From Rubrobacter_A sp965214435 (lineage in GTDB: Bacteria > Actinomycetota > Rubrobacteria > Rubrobacterales > Rubrobacteraceae): a stretch of 64,000 nt of DNA. The position numbers and the translations under genes were made by a program. The DNA lies in contig OZ243960.1 of NCBI GenBank assembly GCA_965214435.1, positions 3,038,001 to 3,102,000 on the forward strand, given 5' to 3'. This document shows positions 7,576-16,311 of the stretch, in pieces. Each line of letters begins with the position of its first letter. Positions within the stretch are counted from its first letter, which is position 1. A model generated the notes under the pieces. It did no database searches and had not been told where the DNA came from. It worked only from the letters and a program-made list of their open reading frames with translations.

Positions 7576-8622
7576 TTACGGGGAACCGTCCATCCTCGTC
7601 ATCCAGAGGCCCGGGTCCTGGACTTCGGTGAGAGTCGGGAGGTTCTCGGGGCGCTCCCAGACGCGATTCAGGCCCTCCATCCCCTGACGGCGGGCGACGG
7701 CGTCGGCGAAAGCCTCGCCGAGACGGTACTGTTCCAGTTTACGGTCTAAGCCCGTCAGCCGGAAAATCGCGGTCTCAAACGGCGGGCGGTGCATCCGGCT
7801 CTGGGCCATCCGATTGCTTATGTAATCGTAGTCCGGGACTATCTCCCGACCGACGTGGTGCATGACGTAGTCTGAGTATCCCTCTATAACGCTCATAGTG
7901 GCCTGCATCCGGTCAAAGGCTTCGTTCTGGCGGCGGCTCATTACGAGCTCCAGGGAACGTCCGCCCCTTCTCGCGTTGCCGACGAGCCGCTCTAGCAGCT
8001 CGCGGGGTCCGACCCGATCCGCGAGCGGGGCCATGAAACCTTCGAGCAGGTCCCCGAGGTGCCGCCGGAGCCAGGGGTGCCCCTCGAACTGCAGCGCGTG
8101 GGTCATCTCGTGCAGGACGATCCAGAACCGCAAGCCGTCGACCGGCACCCGGAGGCGGTTTGCCGCGGCGGCTATATTCCGGTCGAGAAAAAAGACCTTG
8201 CCGGGCTCTTCGGCGTCCTCCAGTTCTTCTTTGCGGACCAGGAGCGGCCCGGTATCGTACTGACCGAGGACCCTGGAAGAAAGAAAACCCAGGAGAAAGC
8301 CGATCTGGGCGGTCAGCGTCGCGCCGCCTATGGCCCAGGTAATGTCGCTCGTCCCGGCCGCGGCCCGCTTGAGCAGCGGCTCAAGAAGCCTCCCGAAACC
8401 TTCGACGTTAAAGTCTATCCACTCCGCCCGGTCCGCCACCCGGAGCTGCCGCTCGCCGGGCGCTCCACCGGGCAACTCGATGCCGGTGAACTGCGAGAGA
8501 GGGTCCAGGGCCCGCTCGACGGCAACCTGGTAGTCGAAATCGTCCGCCCCGGCCGGCACGGGAGGCTCCGTGCGCGTCGCGAGGATAACGGCTATCCTGC
8601 GGGCCGCACTCCAGGCTATCAT
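7576..8622 (-). CDS. Zincin-like metalloprotease of the actinobacterial DUF2342 type
   Basis: A 348-residue protein with a zincin motif HEMTH near residue 170 (FWIVLHEMTHALQFEGHPWL) and a downstream VIEGYSDYVMHHVG segment whose Glu could be the third zinc ligand. This layout matches the actinobacterial family annotated as zinc-dependent metalloprotease or coenzyme-F420-associated protein; I assign it from memory of that motif order. No signal peptide is evident. The actual substrate is unknown. The ATG at 8622 follows an AT-rich segment divergent from tatA. Confidence 0.75.
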   Translation of the reverse strand: MIAWSAARRIAVILATRTEPPVPAGADDFDYQVAVERALDPLSQFTGIELPGGAPGERQLRVADRAEWIDFNVEGFGRLLEPLLKRAAAGTSDITWAIGGATLTAQIGFLLGFLSSRVLGQYDTGPLLVRKEELEDAEEPGKVFFLDRNIAAAANRLRVPVDGLRFWIVLHEMTHALQFEGHPWLRRHLGDLLEGFMAPLADRVGPRELLERLVGNARRGGRSLELVMSRRQNEAFDRMQATMSVIEGYSDYVMHHVGREIVPDYDYISNRMAQSRMHRPPFETAIFRLTGLDRKLEQYRLGEAFADAVARRQGMEGLNRVWERPENLPTLTEVQDPGLWMTRMDGSP

Positions 8623-8698
8623 GCGATCTTTATGTAAGTTAAGTCCATAAACGTGAGTATATACGCTGCTCTGTTCGAGTCACGGCCAATATTTTCCA

Positions 8699-8727
8699 TT
8701 GTAAGCTCGCTCTCCACAAGTTATATT
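8699..8727 (+). promoter_or_regulatory. Leaderless promoter of tatA
   Basis: TTGTAA (8699-8704), a 17-base spacer and TATATT (8722-8727) form a good sigma-70-type promoter. The -10 ends only 6 bases before the tatA ATG at 8734, so transcription should start at or next to the A of the start codon. There is no Shine-Dalgarno sequence, which fits a leaderless mRNA. Confidence 0.7.
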
Positions 8728-8733
8728 TAAGCC

Positions 8734-9033
8734 ATGTTCGGCATGGGTCCATCCGAGTTGGTCATTATCGCGTTACTATTCCTGGTCATCTTCGGTCCCG
8801 ACAAGATCGGCCCGATGGCCCGCGAGGTGGGCAAGTTCGTGGGTCAGGCCCGCGGTGCCATAGACGAGTTCAAGTCGGAAATTACCGCCGAAGACTCGTC
8901 TAAAGACCGTAAGTCGCGCGAGTCCCGCAATACCCCGAGCAAGCGTCCTACCGAGGCAGATAAGCCCCGTGAAAAGCCGCGCGAGAACTCGAAAGGCGAC
9001 GACGCCCCGAAAGACGAAGAGTACGACCTGTAG
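8734..9033 (+). CDS. tatA: Sec-independent protein translocase subunit TatA
   Basis: Pore-forming subunit of the twin-arginine translocase. The 99-residue protein has one membrane helix (LVIIALLFLVIFGP, about residues 8-21) with the conserved FGPDKIGPMAREVGK hinge and amphipathic helix, followed by a long, very charged Lys/Glu/Arg tail. No tatC is adjacent. The next gene, 156 bases downstream, encodes a protein with a Tat signal, so translocase subunit and cargo are neighbours. Confidence 0.93.
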   Translation: MFGMGPSELVIIALLFLVIFGPDKIGPMAREVGKFVGQARGAIDEFKSEITAEDSSKDRKSRESRNTPSKRPTEADKPREKPRENSKGDDAPKDEEYDL

Positions 9034-9189
9034 TAGCCGTCGCGTCCTCGTGACTACCGCTGGCACCGGCTAGCCTCTTTCCCAAAGCCTCTCGAACACG
9101 TTTAAGTTTTCTCTACTCCCGTCCGATAAAAGCTGTACAGGGTTTTCAACAAGAAACTCGAAACACAAAACAGCTCTAAGGAGAGGGAA

Positions 9190-9834
9190 ATGGTCACGGC
9201 AAACACCAGTCCGCCGGCAGCCGGTCGCCGGGTAGGACGGCGGGATTTCTTGAAGATCAGTGGAGCCGGTATAGCGAGCGCGGCGCTGCTCGGGGCGGTC
9301 GGGCCGAGCAAGGTTCTCGCCGCAGAACCGGAGGACTCGCTCAAAGAGGAGTTCCGGGCGGCGGCCAGGGAGCACAAGGTCCCGATGGGGCTCCTCATGG
9401 CACTGGCCTACGTAAACACCCGGTGGGAGATGCCGCCGCCGGAGGCTAATGAGTACGAAAAGGGAGACCTCCATGGCTGGGGCAGCTACGGCATCATGGC
9501 GCTCGTCCAGAACCCGTCGGCGGATACGTTGGGCGAAGCTTCAAGGCTGACTGGCATACCGGAGGAAGAGTTAAAGACCGACCGTAAGGCGAACATCATG
9601 GGCGGGGCGGCGCTGCTCGCCAAGTCCCAGGGCAGCAAGCCCTCGGACGTCAAGTCCTGGCTCGGCGCGGTAGACGGTCGCGGCGGGCGCGGCCCGAAGA
9701 TAAAAGCTGTGGCCGGTATAGGAGCCGGAGACACCTACGCCGAGCAGGTCCTGCAAACGTTGAGAAAGGGAGCTTCCGGTAAGCTGCACAGCGGCGAGCG
9801 GGTCTTTCTACCGGCACTGAGGGGGTCGCGCTAA
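9190..9834 (+). CDS. Tat-exported lysozyme-like domain protein (first half of a split amidase)
   Basis: A 214-residue protein beginning with a twin-arginine signal (GRRDFLKISGAGIASAAL, about residues 16-33, cleavage after KVLAA). The mature part, with VPMGLLMALAYVNTRWE, WGSYGIMALVQ and NIMGGAALLAKSQ, resembles from memory the lytic-transglycosylase-like region at the N-terminus of secreted Streptomyces amidases. A good ribosome site (AAGGAGAGGG) precedes the ATG. The TAA stop shares its last A with the ATG of the next gene, which encodes the amidase domain. Confidence 0.82.
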   Translation: MVTANTSPPAAGRRVGRRDFLKISGAGIASAALLGAVGPSKVLAAEPEDSLKEEFRAAAREHKVPMGLLMALAYVNTRWEMPPPEANEYEKGDLHGWGSYGIMALVQNPSADTLGEASRLTGIPEEELKTDRKANIMGGAALLAKSQGSKPSDVKSWLGAVDGRGGRGPKIKAVAGIGAGDTYAEQVLQTLRKGASGKLHSGERVFLPALRGSR

Positions 9835-10745
9835 TGTCCGGGGAGTACCCGAAGTCTACGTGGTACGGGGCTAACTCGAACAACTACTCGGCGGCGAACC
9901 GGCCGGGCTCCCAGCCGATCAACAAGATCGTCATCCACGTGACTCAAGGCTCGTGGTCGAGCGCCATAAATTGGTTCAAGGACCCCAGAGCCGGGGTCTC
10001 GGCCCACTACACCGTGCGCTCCTCCGACGGGTTTATCGGGCAGTCGCTGCGCGAGAAGGACATTGGCTACCACGCCGGCAACTGGAACTACAACCAGACC
10101 AGCATCGGCATCGAGCACGAGGGGTATATCTCTAACCCCGCCTGGTTTACCGACGCGATGTACCGCTCGTCGGCCCAGCTATCAGCGTATCTGGTCAACA
10201 AGTACAAGATACCGATGGACCGCCGGCACATCTTCGGGCACGTCGAGGTCCCGTACGCCACCCACACCGACCCGGGCCGCTACTGGGACTGGAACAAGTA
10301 CATGAACTACGTGAGAAGCTACGCCAGCCCGCGGTACAGTCAGATCGTTGACAATACCACCGCGGGCCGGTTCTACGCACCGGGGAGCTGGAAGTACAGT
10401 TCCTGGAGCGGACAGCGGTACGGCAAGAACTATGCCTACACGGCCCCGAAGGCGGTCTCGGAGTCCGCGCGGTACAAGCTCCGGATACCGGCGACCGGCA
10501 ACTACACGGTCTACGCCCGGTGGCCGGCAAACTCCAGCTACAACAGCTCTACCCCGGTCGGGGTCAAGACCACCTCGGGCGTCAAGTGGGTCCGGGTGGA
10601 CCAGCGCAAAAACGGCGGCCGGTGGTACGCTTTAGGTACGTTCCGTCTGCCAGCCGGGGACCGGAACACAGTCTTTTTCTCCCGCTGGACGGACACGAAA
10701 GGCTATGTGGTCGCCGATGCCGTAAGGGTCGTTAAGGCAGCGTAG
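9834..10745 (+). CDS. N-acetylmuramoyl-L-alanine amidase (amidase_2) with C-terminal golvesin-like domain
   Basis: Cleaves the amide bond between N-acetylmuramic acid and L-Ala in peptidoglycan. The 303-residue protein has the amidase_2 fold: zinc ligand His in KIVIHVTQG, VSAHYTVRSSDG, DIGYHAGNWNYNQTSIGIEHEG, and the C-terminal ligand in HTDPGRYWDWNKYM. From about residue 165 a beta-rich domain (FYAPGSWKYSSW, YKLRIPATGNYTVYARWP, YVVADAVRVV) looks golvesin/CBM-like. It has no signal peptide of its own, although its substrate is outside the membrane. Its start overlaps the previous stop (TAATG). Confidence 0.9.
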   Translation: MSGEYPKSTWYGANSNNYSAANRPGSQPINKIVIHVTQGSWSSAINWFKDPRAGVSAHYTVRSSDGFIGQSLREKDIGYHAGNWNYNQTSIGIEHEGYISNPAWFTDAMYRSSAQLSAYLVNKYKIPMDRRHIFGHVEVPYATHTDPGRYWDWNKYMNYVRSYASPRYSQIVDNTTAGRFYAPGSWKYSSWSGQRYGKNYAYTAPKAVSESARYKLRIPATGNYTVYARWPANSSYNSSTPVGVKTTSGVKWVRVDQRKNGGRWYALGTFRLPAGDRNTVFFSRWTDTKGYVVADAVRVVKAA

Positions 10746-10777
10746 CGGCGGGCGGGGATAGCAGGGACTGACTCCGG

Positions 10778-11761
10778 CTATCCCCCGTTGCGACTGTTCC
10801 GGGCTTTTTCCGGGGTTTCGGGCAGGTAGAGAGCGCGGCGCAGCGGGTTGTCGTGGTGGCTCCAGCCACCGGGGCTCACATTGCGGGTCGTTTCGAGGAA
10901 CATGGCGGCCCGGGCATCGAGGTTGTCTATAAAGTGGATCAGGATCGCCTCGAAGGTCTTCGGCTCTTCGGGTGAACCGTACTCCAGAAAGCCCTGGTGC
11001 GAGAGTAGTATGTGGGAGATCTGCAAGGCCAACTCTTCCGGAAAACCCGGCAAACGCTCTATGTAAGAAGCCAGGATGCGGTCTCCCAGGACGACGTGTC
11101 CCTGCAGACGGCCTTTCGTGGTGTAAGAGAAGCCGCCGTTCTTCCAGGAGAGCTCTTTTATCTTCCCTACGTCGTGGAAGATGGCTCCGAAAAGCAGGAG
11201 GTCCCTGTCGACCGGGTAGACCTCCGCGAGTGCGCGGGCGAGCCTCTGGCAGTGAACCGCGTGCTCCAGCAACCCGCCGATGCGGGCGTGGTGCATACCT
11301 TTTGCCGCGGGTGCCGAGCAGAACGCCTCCCAGAAGTCCGCGTCAGAGACCATTAGCTCGAATAACTCTCTAAGGTGCTCGTTCCGGAGCTCCGCCCCGG
11401 CAAGCTCTAGCTCGGTGGAGAGTAACTCCCGATCTTTTTCGGTAGCCGGGATATAGTCCTCTTCCGAGACCTCGGACTTTGGCAGCAACCGCAGCCGCTC
11501 CACCTTTACCTGCAACATCCCCCGGTACTCGTGGGTGCTACCTTCAATGTCCACGTACTCGGGTCCGGGGAGACCTTTAAGTAGGAACTCCGGCAACCGC
11601 CACATCCGGGCTTCGACGGAACCCGTGCGGTCCACCAGCTTTAGCGAGAGGTAGGAGGCCCCTCGGCTATCGGTACGTACCGTAGCGTCCGTCGCCAGGA
11701 ACGTGGAGTGCAGGTTTACGCCGGGCTCAAGATTCCCCGCCCAGAACTTCTCTTTGCTCAT
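10778..11761 (-). CDS. OB-fold plus HD-domain 3'-5' exoribonuclease, YhaM type
   Basis: A 327-residue protein with an N-terminal OB-fold nucleic-acid-binding domain (LSLKLVDRTGSVEARMW, about 40-60) and an HD phosphohydrolase domain (LLEHAVHCQRLARAL, then FGAIFHDVGKIKEL, then VVLGDRIL and HILLSHQGFLEYGSPEEPKTFEA). This is the arrangement of YhaM/CBF1, which trims RNA and single-stranded DNA. An AGGG ribosome site stands before the ATG. It is downstream of the GH3 gene on the same strand but 182 bases away, so it probably has its own promoter. Confidence 0.88.
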   Translation of the reverse strand: MSKEKFWAGNLEPGVNLHSTFLATDATVRTDSRGASYLSLKLVDRTGSVEARMWRLPEFLLKGLPGPEYVDIEGSTHEYRGMLQVKVERLRLLPKSEVSEEDYIPATEKDRELLSTELELAGAELRNEHLRELFELMVSDADFWEAFCSAPAAKGMHHARIGGLLEHAVHCQRLARALAEVYPVDRDLLLFGAIFHDVGKIKELSWKNGGFSYTTKGRLQGHVVLGDRILASYIERLPGFPEELALQISHILLSHQGFLEYGSPEEPKTFEAILIHFIDNLDARAAMFLETTRNVSPGGWSHHDNPLRRALYLPETPEKARNSRNGG

Positions 11762-11943
11762 TTACGTCCCTCTAGATATCACCGGGCCAGCATACTAGCG
11801 GCCGGATCGTACAAACCTCGCCGGGTAATGAATCCGCAAGTGCCCGGCGTGCGCCATTTTGTGAATATGCTAACAGTTTTGCGGGAAGTCGCAATCCGTA
11901 GAGAGCTCATTTAGACGGTTTCAGCGCGGGAAGATCAGACCGG
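11762..11943 (-). promoter_or_regulatory. Upstream region of the YhaM-type gene
   Basis: A 182-base gap with no gene. On the minus strand a TTTGTA and a TATGCT hexamer stand about 15 bases apart, roughly 25-45 bases before the downstream ATG, and could be a weak promoter. Nothing else is evident. Confidence 0.3.
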
Positions 11944-13152
11944 TCAAGGAGCGTCCGCCTCGTACAGCGGGTAGCTTTCCTTTACCTGCGTGATGCGCTC
12001 TACGGAGTCGTTAATGCATTCTCGCGGGATCTCGCCGGACTCTACGGCGGCGACCACGGCCTCGTAAGCATCCGCCAGCTCCTGCGGCGTACCGGATACT
12101 ATCATGAGGTCCACCCCGGCTCTAACCGCTGCTACCGCCGCTCCCGGAACTCCTGACGGTCCGCCGGACGCTCCCCGCATATTCAAGTCATCGGTAATTA
12201 CAACGCCGTCGAACCCGACATCTTCCCGCAGCAGTCGTATGGCCGCGGGCGAGAGGCTCGCCGGGCGCTCGGGGTCTATAGCCGGGTACACGAGGTGGCC
12301 GACCATCACCATCGGTACCCCGGCTGCGGCCGCCGCCCGGAACGGTGGAAGGTCGAGGCTTTGTACAGTATCCAGGTCGTGCTCAACGACCGGCAGCGCG
12401 AGGTGGGAGTCGGCGGTCGCCGGACCGTGGTTCGGGAAGTGTTTTGCCGCGGAGACCACCCCGGCATCCTGCAAGCCTTTGACGGCCGCGGTGCCCATCC
12501 GGGAGACGAGGCCGGGGTCGCTGCCGAAAGACCGAGAGCCGATGGCGGCCCCCGAGCCGGTGTCCACTACGGGTGCGAAGTCCGTGTTGATCCCGGCGGC
12601 GCGCAGCCCGCGGCCTATCGACGCGTAGACCGCGCGCACCTCCCGCGAGTCGCCGCGGTCCCCGAGAGCGGAAGCCGGTGGTTGAGCAGGAAGCCAGGGC
12701 ACGGAAGCCACCTCGCCGCCTTCCTGGTCCACCGCCACGAACAGTGGTATCGCGGGCTCCGTTTCGAGCGAGAGACGCTGTAGCGAGCTTACGAGGGCTC
12801 TAGTCTGCGCCAGGCTCCTCATGTCGTAGCCGAAGAGCAGGACACCGCCGACGTTCCGCTCCCGGACCATCTTCTCTATGTAGTAGTCCGGCTCGGTCCC
12901 ACTCATCCCGACGACGAACATCTGGCCCACCGCGTCCCGAACGCTCAAGCTCTCCTCCTCTGGATCTTTAACATCGGCCTCCGTGGCAGCCGCCGTACCC
13001 GGTGATTGCATCCGGGTTTCAGGCTTTGAGGGCTCTGTGGCCGCTGGTTTCTCCTGCTCCTCGCCCTCCGAGCTACTCCCGCCCGGTATATTACTGTTCT
13101 CCCCGGCGCAGCCACCGAGCATGGAAACCACCACGGTTAGCCAGAAAAACAT
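11944..13152 (-). CDS. Glycoside hydrolase family 3 lipoprotein (beta-N-acetylhexosaminidase, NagZ-like)
   Basis: A 402-residue exported lipoprotein: N-terminal signal with lipobox MLGGC at about residues 12-16, a Ser/Glu/Pro-rich linker, then a single GH3 domain. Motifs are VGQMFVVGM, GGVLLFGYDM, FVAVDQEGGEVASVPWLP, NTDFAPVVDTG, a KHFPNHG loop with following DSH, and the nucleophile motif VITDDLNMRGA. The KHFPNHG loop differs from the usual KHFPGHG by one residue. It lacks the extra GH3 domain of beta-glucosidases, which fits cell-wall recycling. The lipid anchor places it outside the membrane. Confidence 0.9.
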   Translation of the reverse strand: MFFWLTVVVSMLGGCAGENSNIPGGSSSEGEEQEKPAATEPSKPETRMQSPGTAAATEADVKDPEEESLSVRDAVGQMFVVGMSGTEPDYYIEKMVRERNVGGVLLFGYDMRSLAQTRALVSSLQRLSLETEPAIPLFVAVDQEGGEVASVPWLPAQPPASALGDRGDSREVRAVYASIGRGLRAAGINTDFAPVVDTGSGAAIGSRSFGSDPGLVSRMGTAAVKGLQDAGVVSAAKHFPNHGPATADSHLALPVVEHDLDTVQSLDLPPFRAAAAAGVPMVMVGHLVYPAIDPERPASLSPAAIRLLREDVGFDGVVITDDLNMRGASGGPSGVPGAAVAAVRAGVDLMIVSGTPQELADAYEAVVAAVESGEIPRECINDSVERITQVKESYPLYEADAP

Positions 13153-13260
13153 CCGGACCAGGCGGCCCGGTTTATAGTGCCTGGTGTTTGGTGGTAAACG
13201 ACACCTCTCTTCGGCGGTGTTCCGGGTTACTCCAGGACGGGTCCGCTTATAGTCTAGGGA

Positions 13261-14658
13261 TTGCGTGAGGTTAAGGTATCCTTAACGGGAGTGATGGATC
13301 TTACCTACGAAGCGGGTACCCTGGTAGCGAGCGGGGCGGCGTCCGCGCCACCGGAGCCTTTTGTCTGGGACGGGCGCACTGAAGAGTGGCGGGCGCCCGC
13401 AAGCGCCTACCGTTCCCTGGTACTCGCCCTCCGAGAACAGGGCATTCACTATAAAGACCGGGCGGGCGACTTTGAGAAGCTCAACCTGGAGTCCCGGATT
13501 TCCATGGAGCCCCGACCCTACCAGCAAGAAGCTTTAAACGCCTGGCGGCGCTCGGACCTGCGCGGTGTCGTGGTGCTGCCGACCGGAGCCGGAAAGACCG
13601 CCGTGGCCGTCCGGGCGATAGAGCGGGTCGGGCGCAGCGCGCTCGTCGTCGTGCCGACGTTAGCACTCCTGAAGCAGTGGTACTCCGTGCTCTCGGACGC
13701 GTTCGGTGCTTCGGTTACAGTCGGCATTCTGGGCGGCGGCTACCACGAGGTTACGCCGCTGACCGTAACGACTTACGACTCGGCCTACATCCACGCCGAA
13801 CGCTACGGCGACCGCTTCGCCCTCGCCATCTACGACGAGGTCCACCACCTGCCGGCCCCGAAAAACGCCGTTATACCGAAGATGCTCGTCGCCCCGTACG
13901 CTCTAGGGCTCACCGCGACGCCCGAGCGGCCCGACGGCGGCCACGAGCTTTTAGAAGAACTGGTAGGACCGGTCTGTTACCGGCGCTCGGCCAGAGACCT
14001 TTCGGGTACGTACCTGGCACCCTACGAGCTGGTGCGCATCCCGGTAGAGCTTACGGCCCACGAACGCTTTGAGTACGCCCAGGCCGACGCGGTGTACCGG
14101 GACTTTTTGAGCAAGCACCGACTCTCGATGCGCTCCCCGGAAGACTGGCAGCGGTTTATCATGGTCGCGGCGACCAGCCACTCCGGCGGGCGGGAGGCGC
14201 TTCTTGCGGCCCGGCGGCGGCGGGAGATACAGGCCAATGCTCTGCGCAAGGTGGTGACGCTGGAGACGCTTCTAAAGCGGCACTGGGAGGATAGGAGCAT
14301 AATCTTTACCAAGAGTGTTGAGGAGGTATACGCGCTCAGCCGCCGGTTCTTGATCCCCGGCCTTACCTACGAGACGCCGGCCCGGGAACGGAAGGAGATC
14401 CTGGACCGTTTCCGGGAAGGAAAATACCGCGCGATCATCGCTTCCGACGTCCTCAACGAGGGCGTGGACGTCCCGGACGCGAACGTCGCCATCATCCTCG
14501 CCGGCAGCGCCTCCCAGCGTGAGTACGTCCAGCGCCTCGGGCGTATCCTCCGCCCCGGAGACCCGGCCGCCGGAAAGCAGGCCCTCCTCTACGAACTCGT
14601 CACCTCCGAGACCGGCGAAGAAGGCGCGGCCCGCCGCAGGAGAGGCTCAGTAGCCTAG
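13261..14658 (+). CDS. XPB/Rad25-type DNA helicase
   Basis: SF2 helicase of 465 residues related to archaeal and eukaryotic XPB, a nucleotide-excision-repair helicase. An N-terminal domain of about 80 residues precedes Q-motif PRPYQQEALNAW, Walker A LPTGAGKT, DEVH box IYDEVHHLPAP, motif III LTATPER, then the second RecA domain with SIIFTKSVEEV, ASDVLNEGVDVPD and motif VI QRLGRILRPG. The start is taken as TTG at 13261, with GTG 13291 or ATG 13294 as alternatives; a TATAGT (13248-13253) sits 7 bases before the TTG. The next gene, one base away, is the Bax1-type partner. Confidence 0.9.
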   Translation: MREVKVSLTGVMDLTYEAGTLVASGAASAPPEPFVWDGRTEEWRAPASAYRSLVLALREQGIHYKDRAGDFEKLNLESRISMEPRPYQQEALNAWRRSDLRGVVVLPTGAGKTAVAVRAIERVGRSALVVVPTLALLKQWYSVLSDAFGASVTVGILGGGYHEVTPLTVTTYDSAYIHAERYGDRFALAIYDEVHHLPAPKNAVIPKMLVAPYALGLTATPERPDGGHELLEELVGPVCYRRSARDLSGTYLAPYELVRIPVELTAHERFEYAQADAVYRDFLSKHRLSMRSPEDWQRFIMVAATSHSGGREALLAARRRREIQANALRKVVTLETLLKRHWEDRSIIFTKSVEEVYALSRRFLIPGLTYETPARERKEILDRFREGKYRAIIASDVLNEGVDVPDANVAIILAGSASQREYVQRLGRILRPGDPAAGKQALLYELVTSETGEEGAARRRRGSVA

Positions 14659-14659
14659 G

Positions 14660-15931
14660 ATGTTGCGCGGCGAACACGTTATGGCCCGCCACGCCCGGGG
14701 AGAGTTAGTCCCCCACCACCTGCCGCCGGGGAACGAGAAGGCGCTGGCGGTCGCCGGAGAGCTCTGCGACCTCTACGCCGCCCACGCGGAAGCTGGCTAC
14801 CCGAGATCCCAGCTAGAAAAGTCACTCACGGCGGCCGAAGAGGAGTACGGTCCCCGGCTGGATCCTCGGCGAGGGTTCAAGATCGTGCGGTCGCTCGCCA
14901 AGCTACTCGAAGAGCGCTCCACGTGGGTCTCCCCCACCACCGCCGACCCGTACACCATCCGCACCCGCATCTTCGAGCTAGCCGCCGCCCGGCCGGAGCT
15001 ACCGGTAGACATTCCCGGACTCCTCGACACCACGACCCGCGAGGACATACTCTCCCAGGTCTTCCGGGAGACGGGCCTGGGAGACCCAGCAGCCGCGATG
15101 TACGCCGACCGTCAGGGCGCGCAGCTACTCGGCGACTTTGAGAAGCCCTCGCCGCCGGAGTTGGTAGAGCGTTACAACGTCGCCCAGGTGCAGGGCGTAC
15201 TGTACGGGGCGCGGGACCTGGTCGTGGACCTCGGACGTGAAGCCGATGCCCGGCTCGTCTTCCACTACGTGAAGCTTCTAGGTCTGATCTACGACCTAGA
15301 AACCACCGAGACCGGCGGCTACCGCATCCTCCTCGACGGCCCCCTATCCCTTTTCGGCAGCACCCGCAAGTACGGTCTCCGACTCGCCAAGTTCCTGCCC
15401 GGTCTACTCCTCACCCAACCCTGGAAGCTACAAGCCACGGTAGAGTGGCGGGGCCGCGACACGCTCCTGAAACTCGACTCGGAGTCTTCCGGTCTCTCAA
15501 GCCACTACGCGGGGCCAAAAGCGCTGCGCGAAGACGACGACGGCGTGCGCGAGGCTTTCCGGAGAGCCTGGCAGAAAAGCCGGGACACCGGCGGCTGGGA
15601 ACTAGAGACCGGCAAGGACATACTCGCGATACCGCAGAAAAAGACCGCCCTCGTCCCGGACTTCACCTTTAGACATGCTCTCGGGGAGGTGGCGCACCTG
15701 GAAATTCTAGGTTTCTGGTCCGAGAAGAACCTCGTGGACCGCCTCGTCCTCGTCCGGGAAGCCGGACACCGCGGCCACCGCGTGATCGTCGCCGCCTCCG
15801 AAAAGCTCGGCACCTCGTCCGAGACGCTCTCCGAGGCCGCCGAAGGCGAAGTCGTGCCGTTCAAGTCCCGCCTCGACCCGAAGGCTGTGCTCGCAGCACT
15901 CGCCGCCCCGGTCGTGGAACCGACTGGCTGA
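14660..15931 (+). CDS. DUF790 / Bax1-type nuclease partner of XPB
   Basis: A 423-residue protein of the DUF790 family, whose archaeal member Bax1 binds XPB and acts as a structure-specific nuclease. The N-terminal half is helical and charged. The C-terminal half has a PD-(D/E)xK-like pattern: LVPDFTFRH, HLEILGFWSEKNLVDRL and RVIVAASEKL. It begins 2 bases after the helicase stop on the same strand, so both are surely one operon. Nuclease function is inferred from the archaeal family; the motif is visible but not proof of activity. Confidence 0.85.
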   Translation: MLRGEHVMARHARGELVPHHLPPGNEKALAVAGELCDLYAAHAEAGYPRSQLEKSLTAAEEEYGPRLDPRRGFKIVRSLAKLLEERSTWVSPTTADPYTIRTRIFELAAARPELPVDIPGLLDTTTREDILSQVFRETGLGDPAAAMYADRQGAQLLGDFEKPSPPELVERYNVAQVQGVLYGARDLVVDLGREADARLVFHYVKLLGLIYDLETTETGGYRILLDGPLSLFGSTRKYGLRLAKFLPGLLLTQPWKLQATVEWRGRDTLLKLDSESSGLSSHYAGPKALREDDDGVREAFRRAWQKSRDTGGWELETGKDILAIPQKKTALVPDFTFRHALGEVAHLEILGFWSEKNLVDRLVLVREAGHRGHRVIVAASEKLGTSSETLSEAAEGEVVPFKSRLDPKAVLAALAAPVVEPTG

Positions 15932-16034
15932 GGCTGGTGGATGAACTTCTAGTTTTAGCTTATCAGTATCTAAGTCTTTACCCGGTTTGCTGCGTAGCTG
16001 ACGAGCCACCGGAGACGGCGGGCTGACCGGCTGA

Positions 16035-16298
16035 CTAACCTTCCGGACCAACGACTTCTATGTCCTCATCTTCGGCAAAGTCGAGCAGAAAGACCTCGCC
16101 GAGCGCATTGAAGTCGTAAGAGGAGCGCGGAAGCTTACCCTCTACTGAATCTTCAACCTCTATATCGGTGATGAGCTTTCCGCGCCCCTTGCAGCGCCGG
16201 CACTCCACCGGACGCCAAGACGCGCCATCGTCGCCCCGGCCGCCGCAGTTCGGGCAATCCCGGAAGCCCATGTACCGGATGGTGAGCCTTCTCGCCAT
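16035..16298 (-). CDS. Small zinc-ribbon protein
   Basis: An 87-residue protein with two CxxC pairs: CPNCGGRGDDG near residue 15 and CRRCKGRGKLI near 33, the CxxCxGxG spacing seen in DnaJ zinc domains. The second half is acidic and ends in DFAEDEDIEVVGPEG. No family is recognised. It is 13 bases downstream of ahcY on the same strand and probably in its transcript. Confidence 0.7.
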   Translation of the reverse strand: MARRLTIRYMGFRDCPNCGGRGDDGASWRPVECRRCKGRGKLITDIEVEDSVEGKLPRSSYDFNALGEVFLLDFAEDEDIEVVGPEG

Positions 16299-16311
16299 CC
16301 GGTACCTCTGT

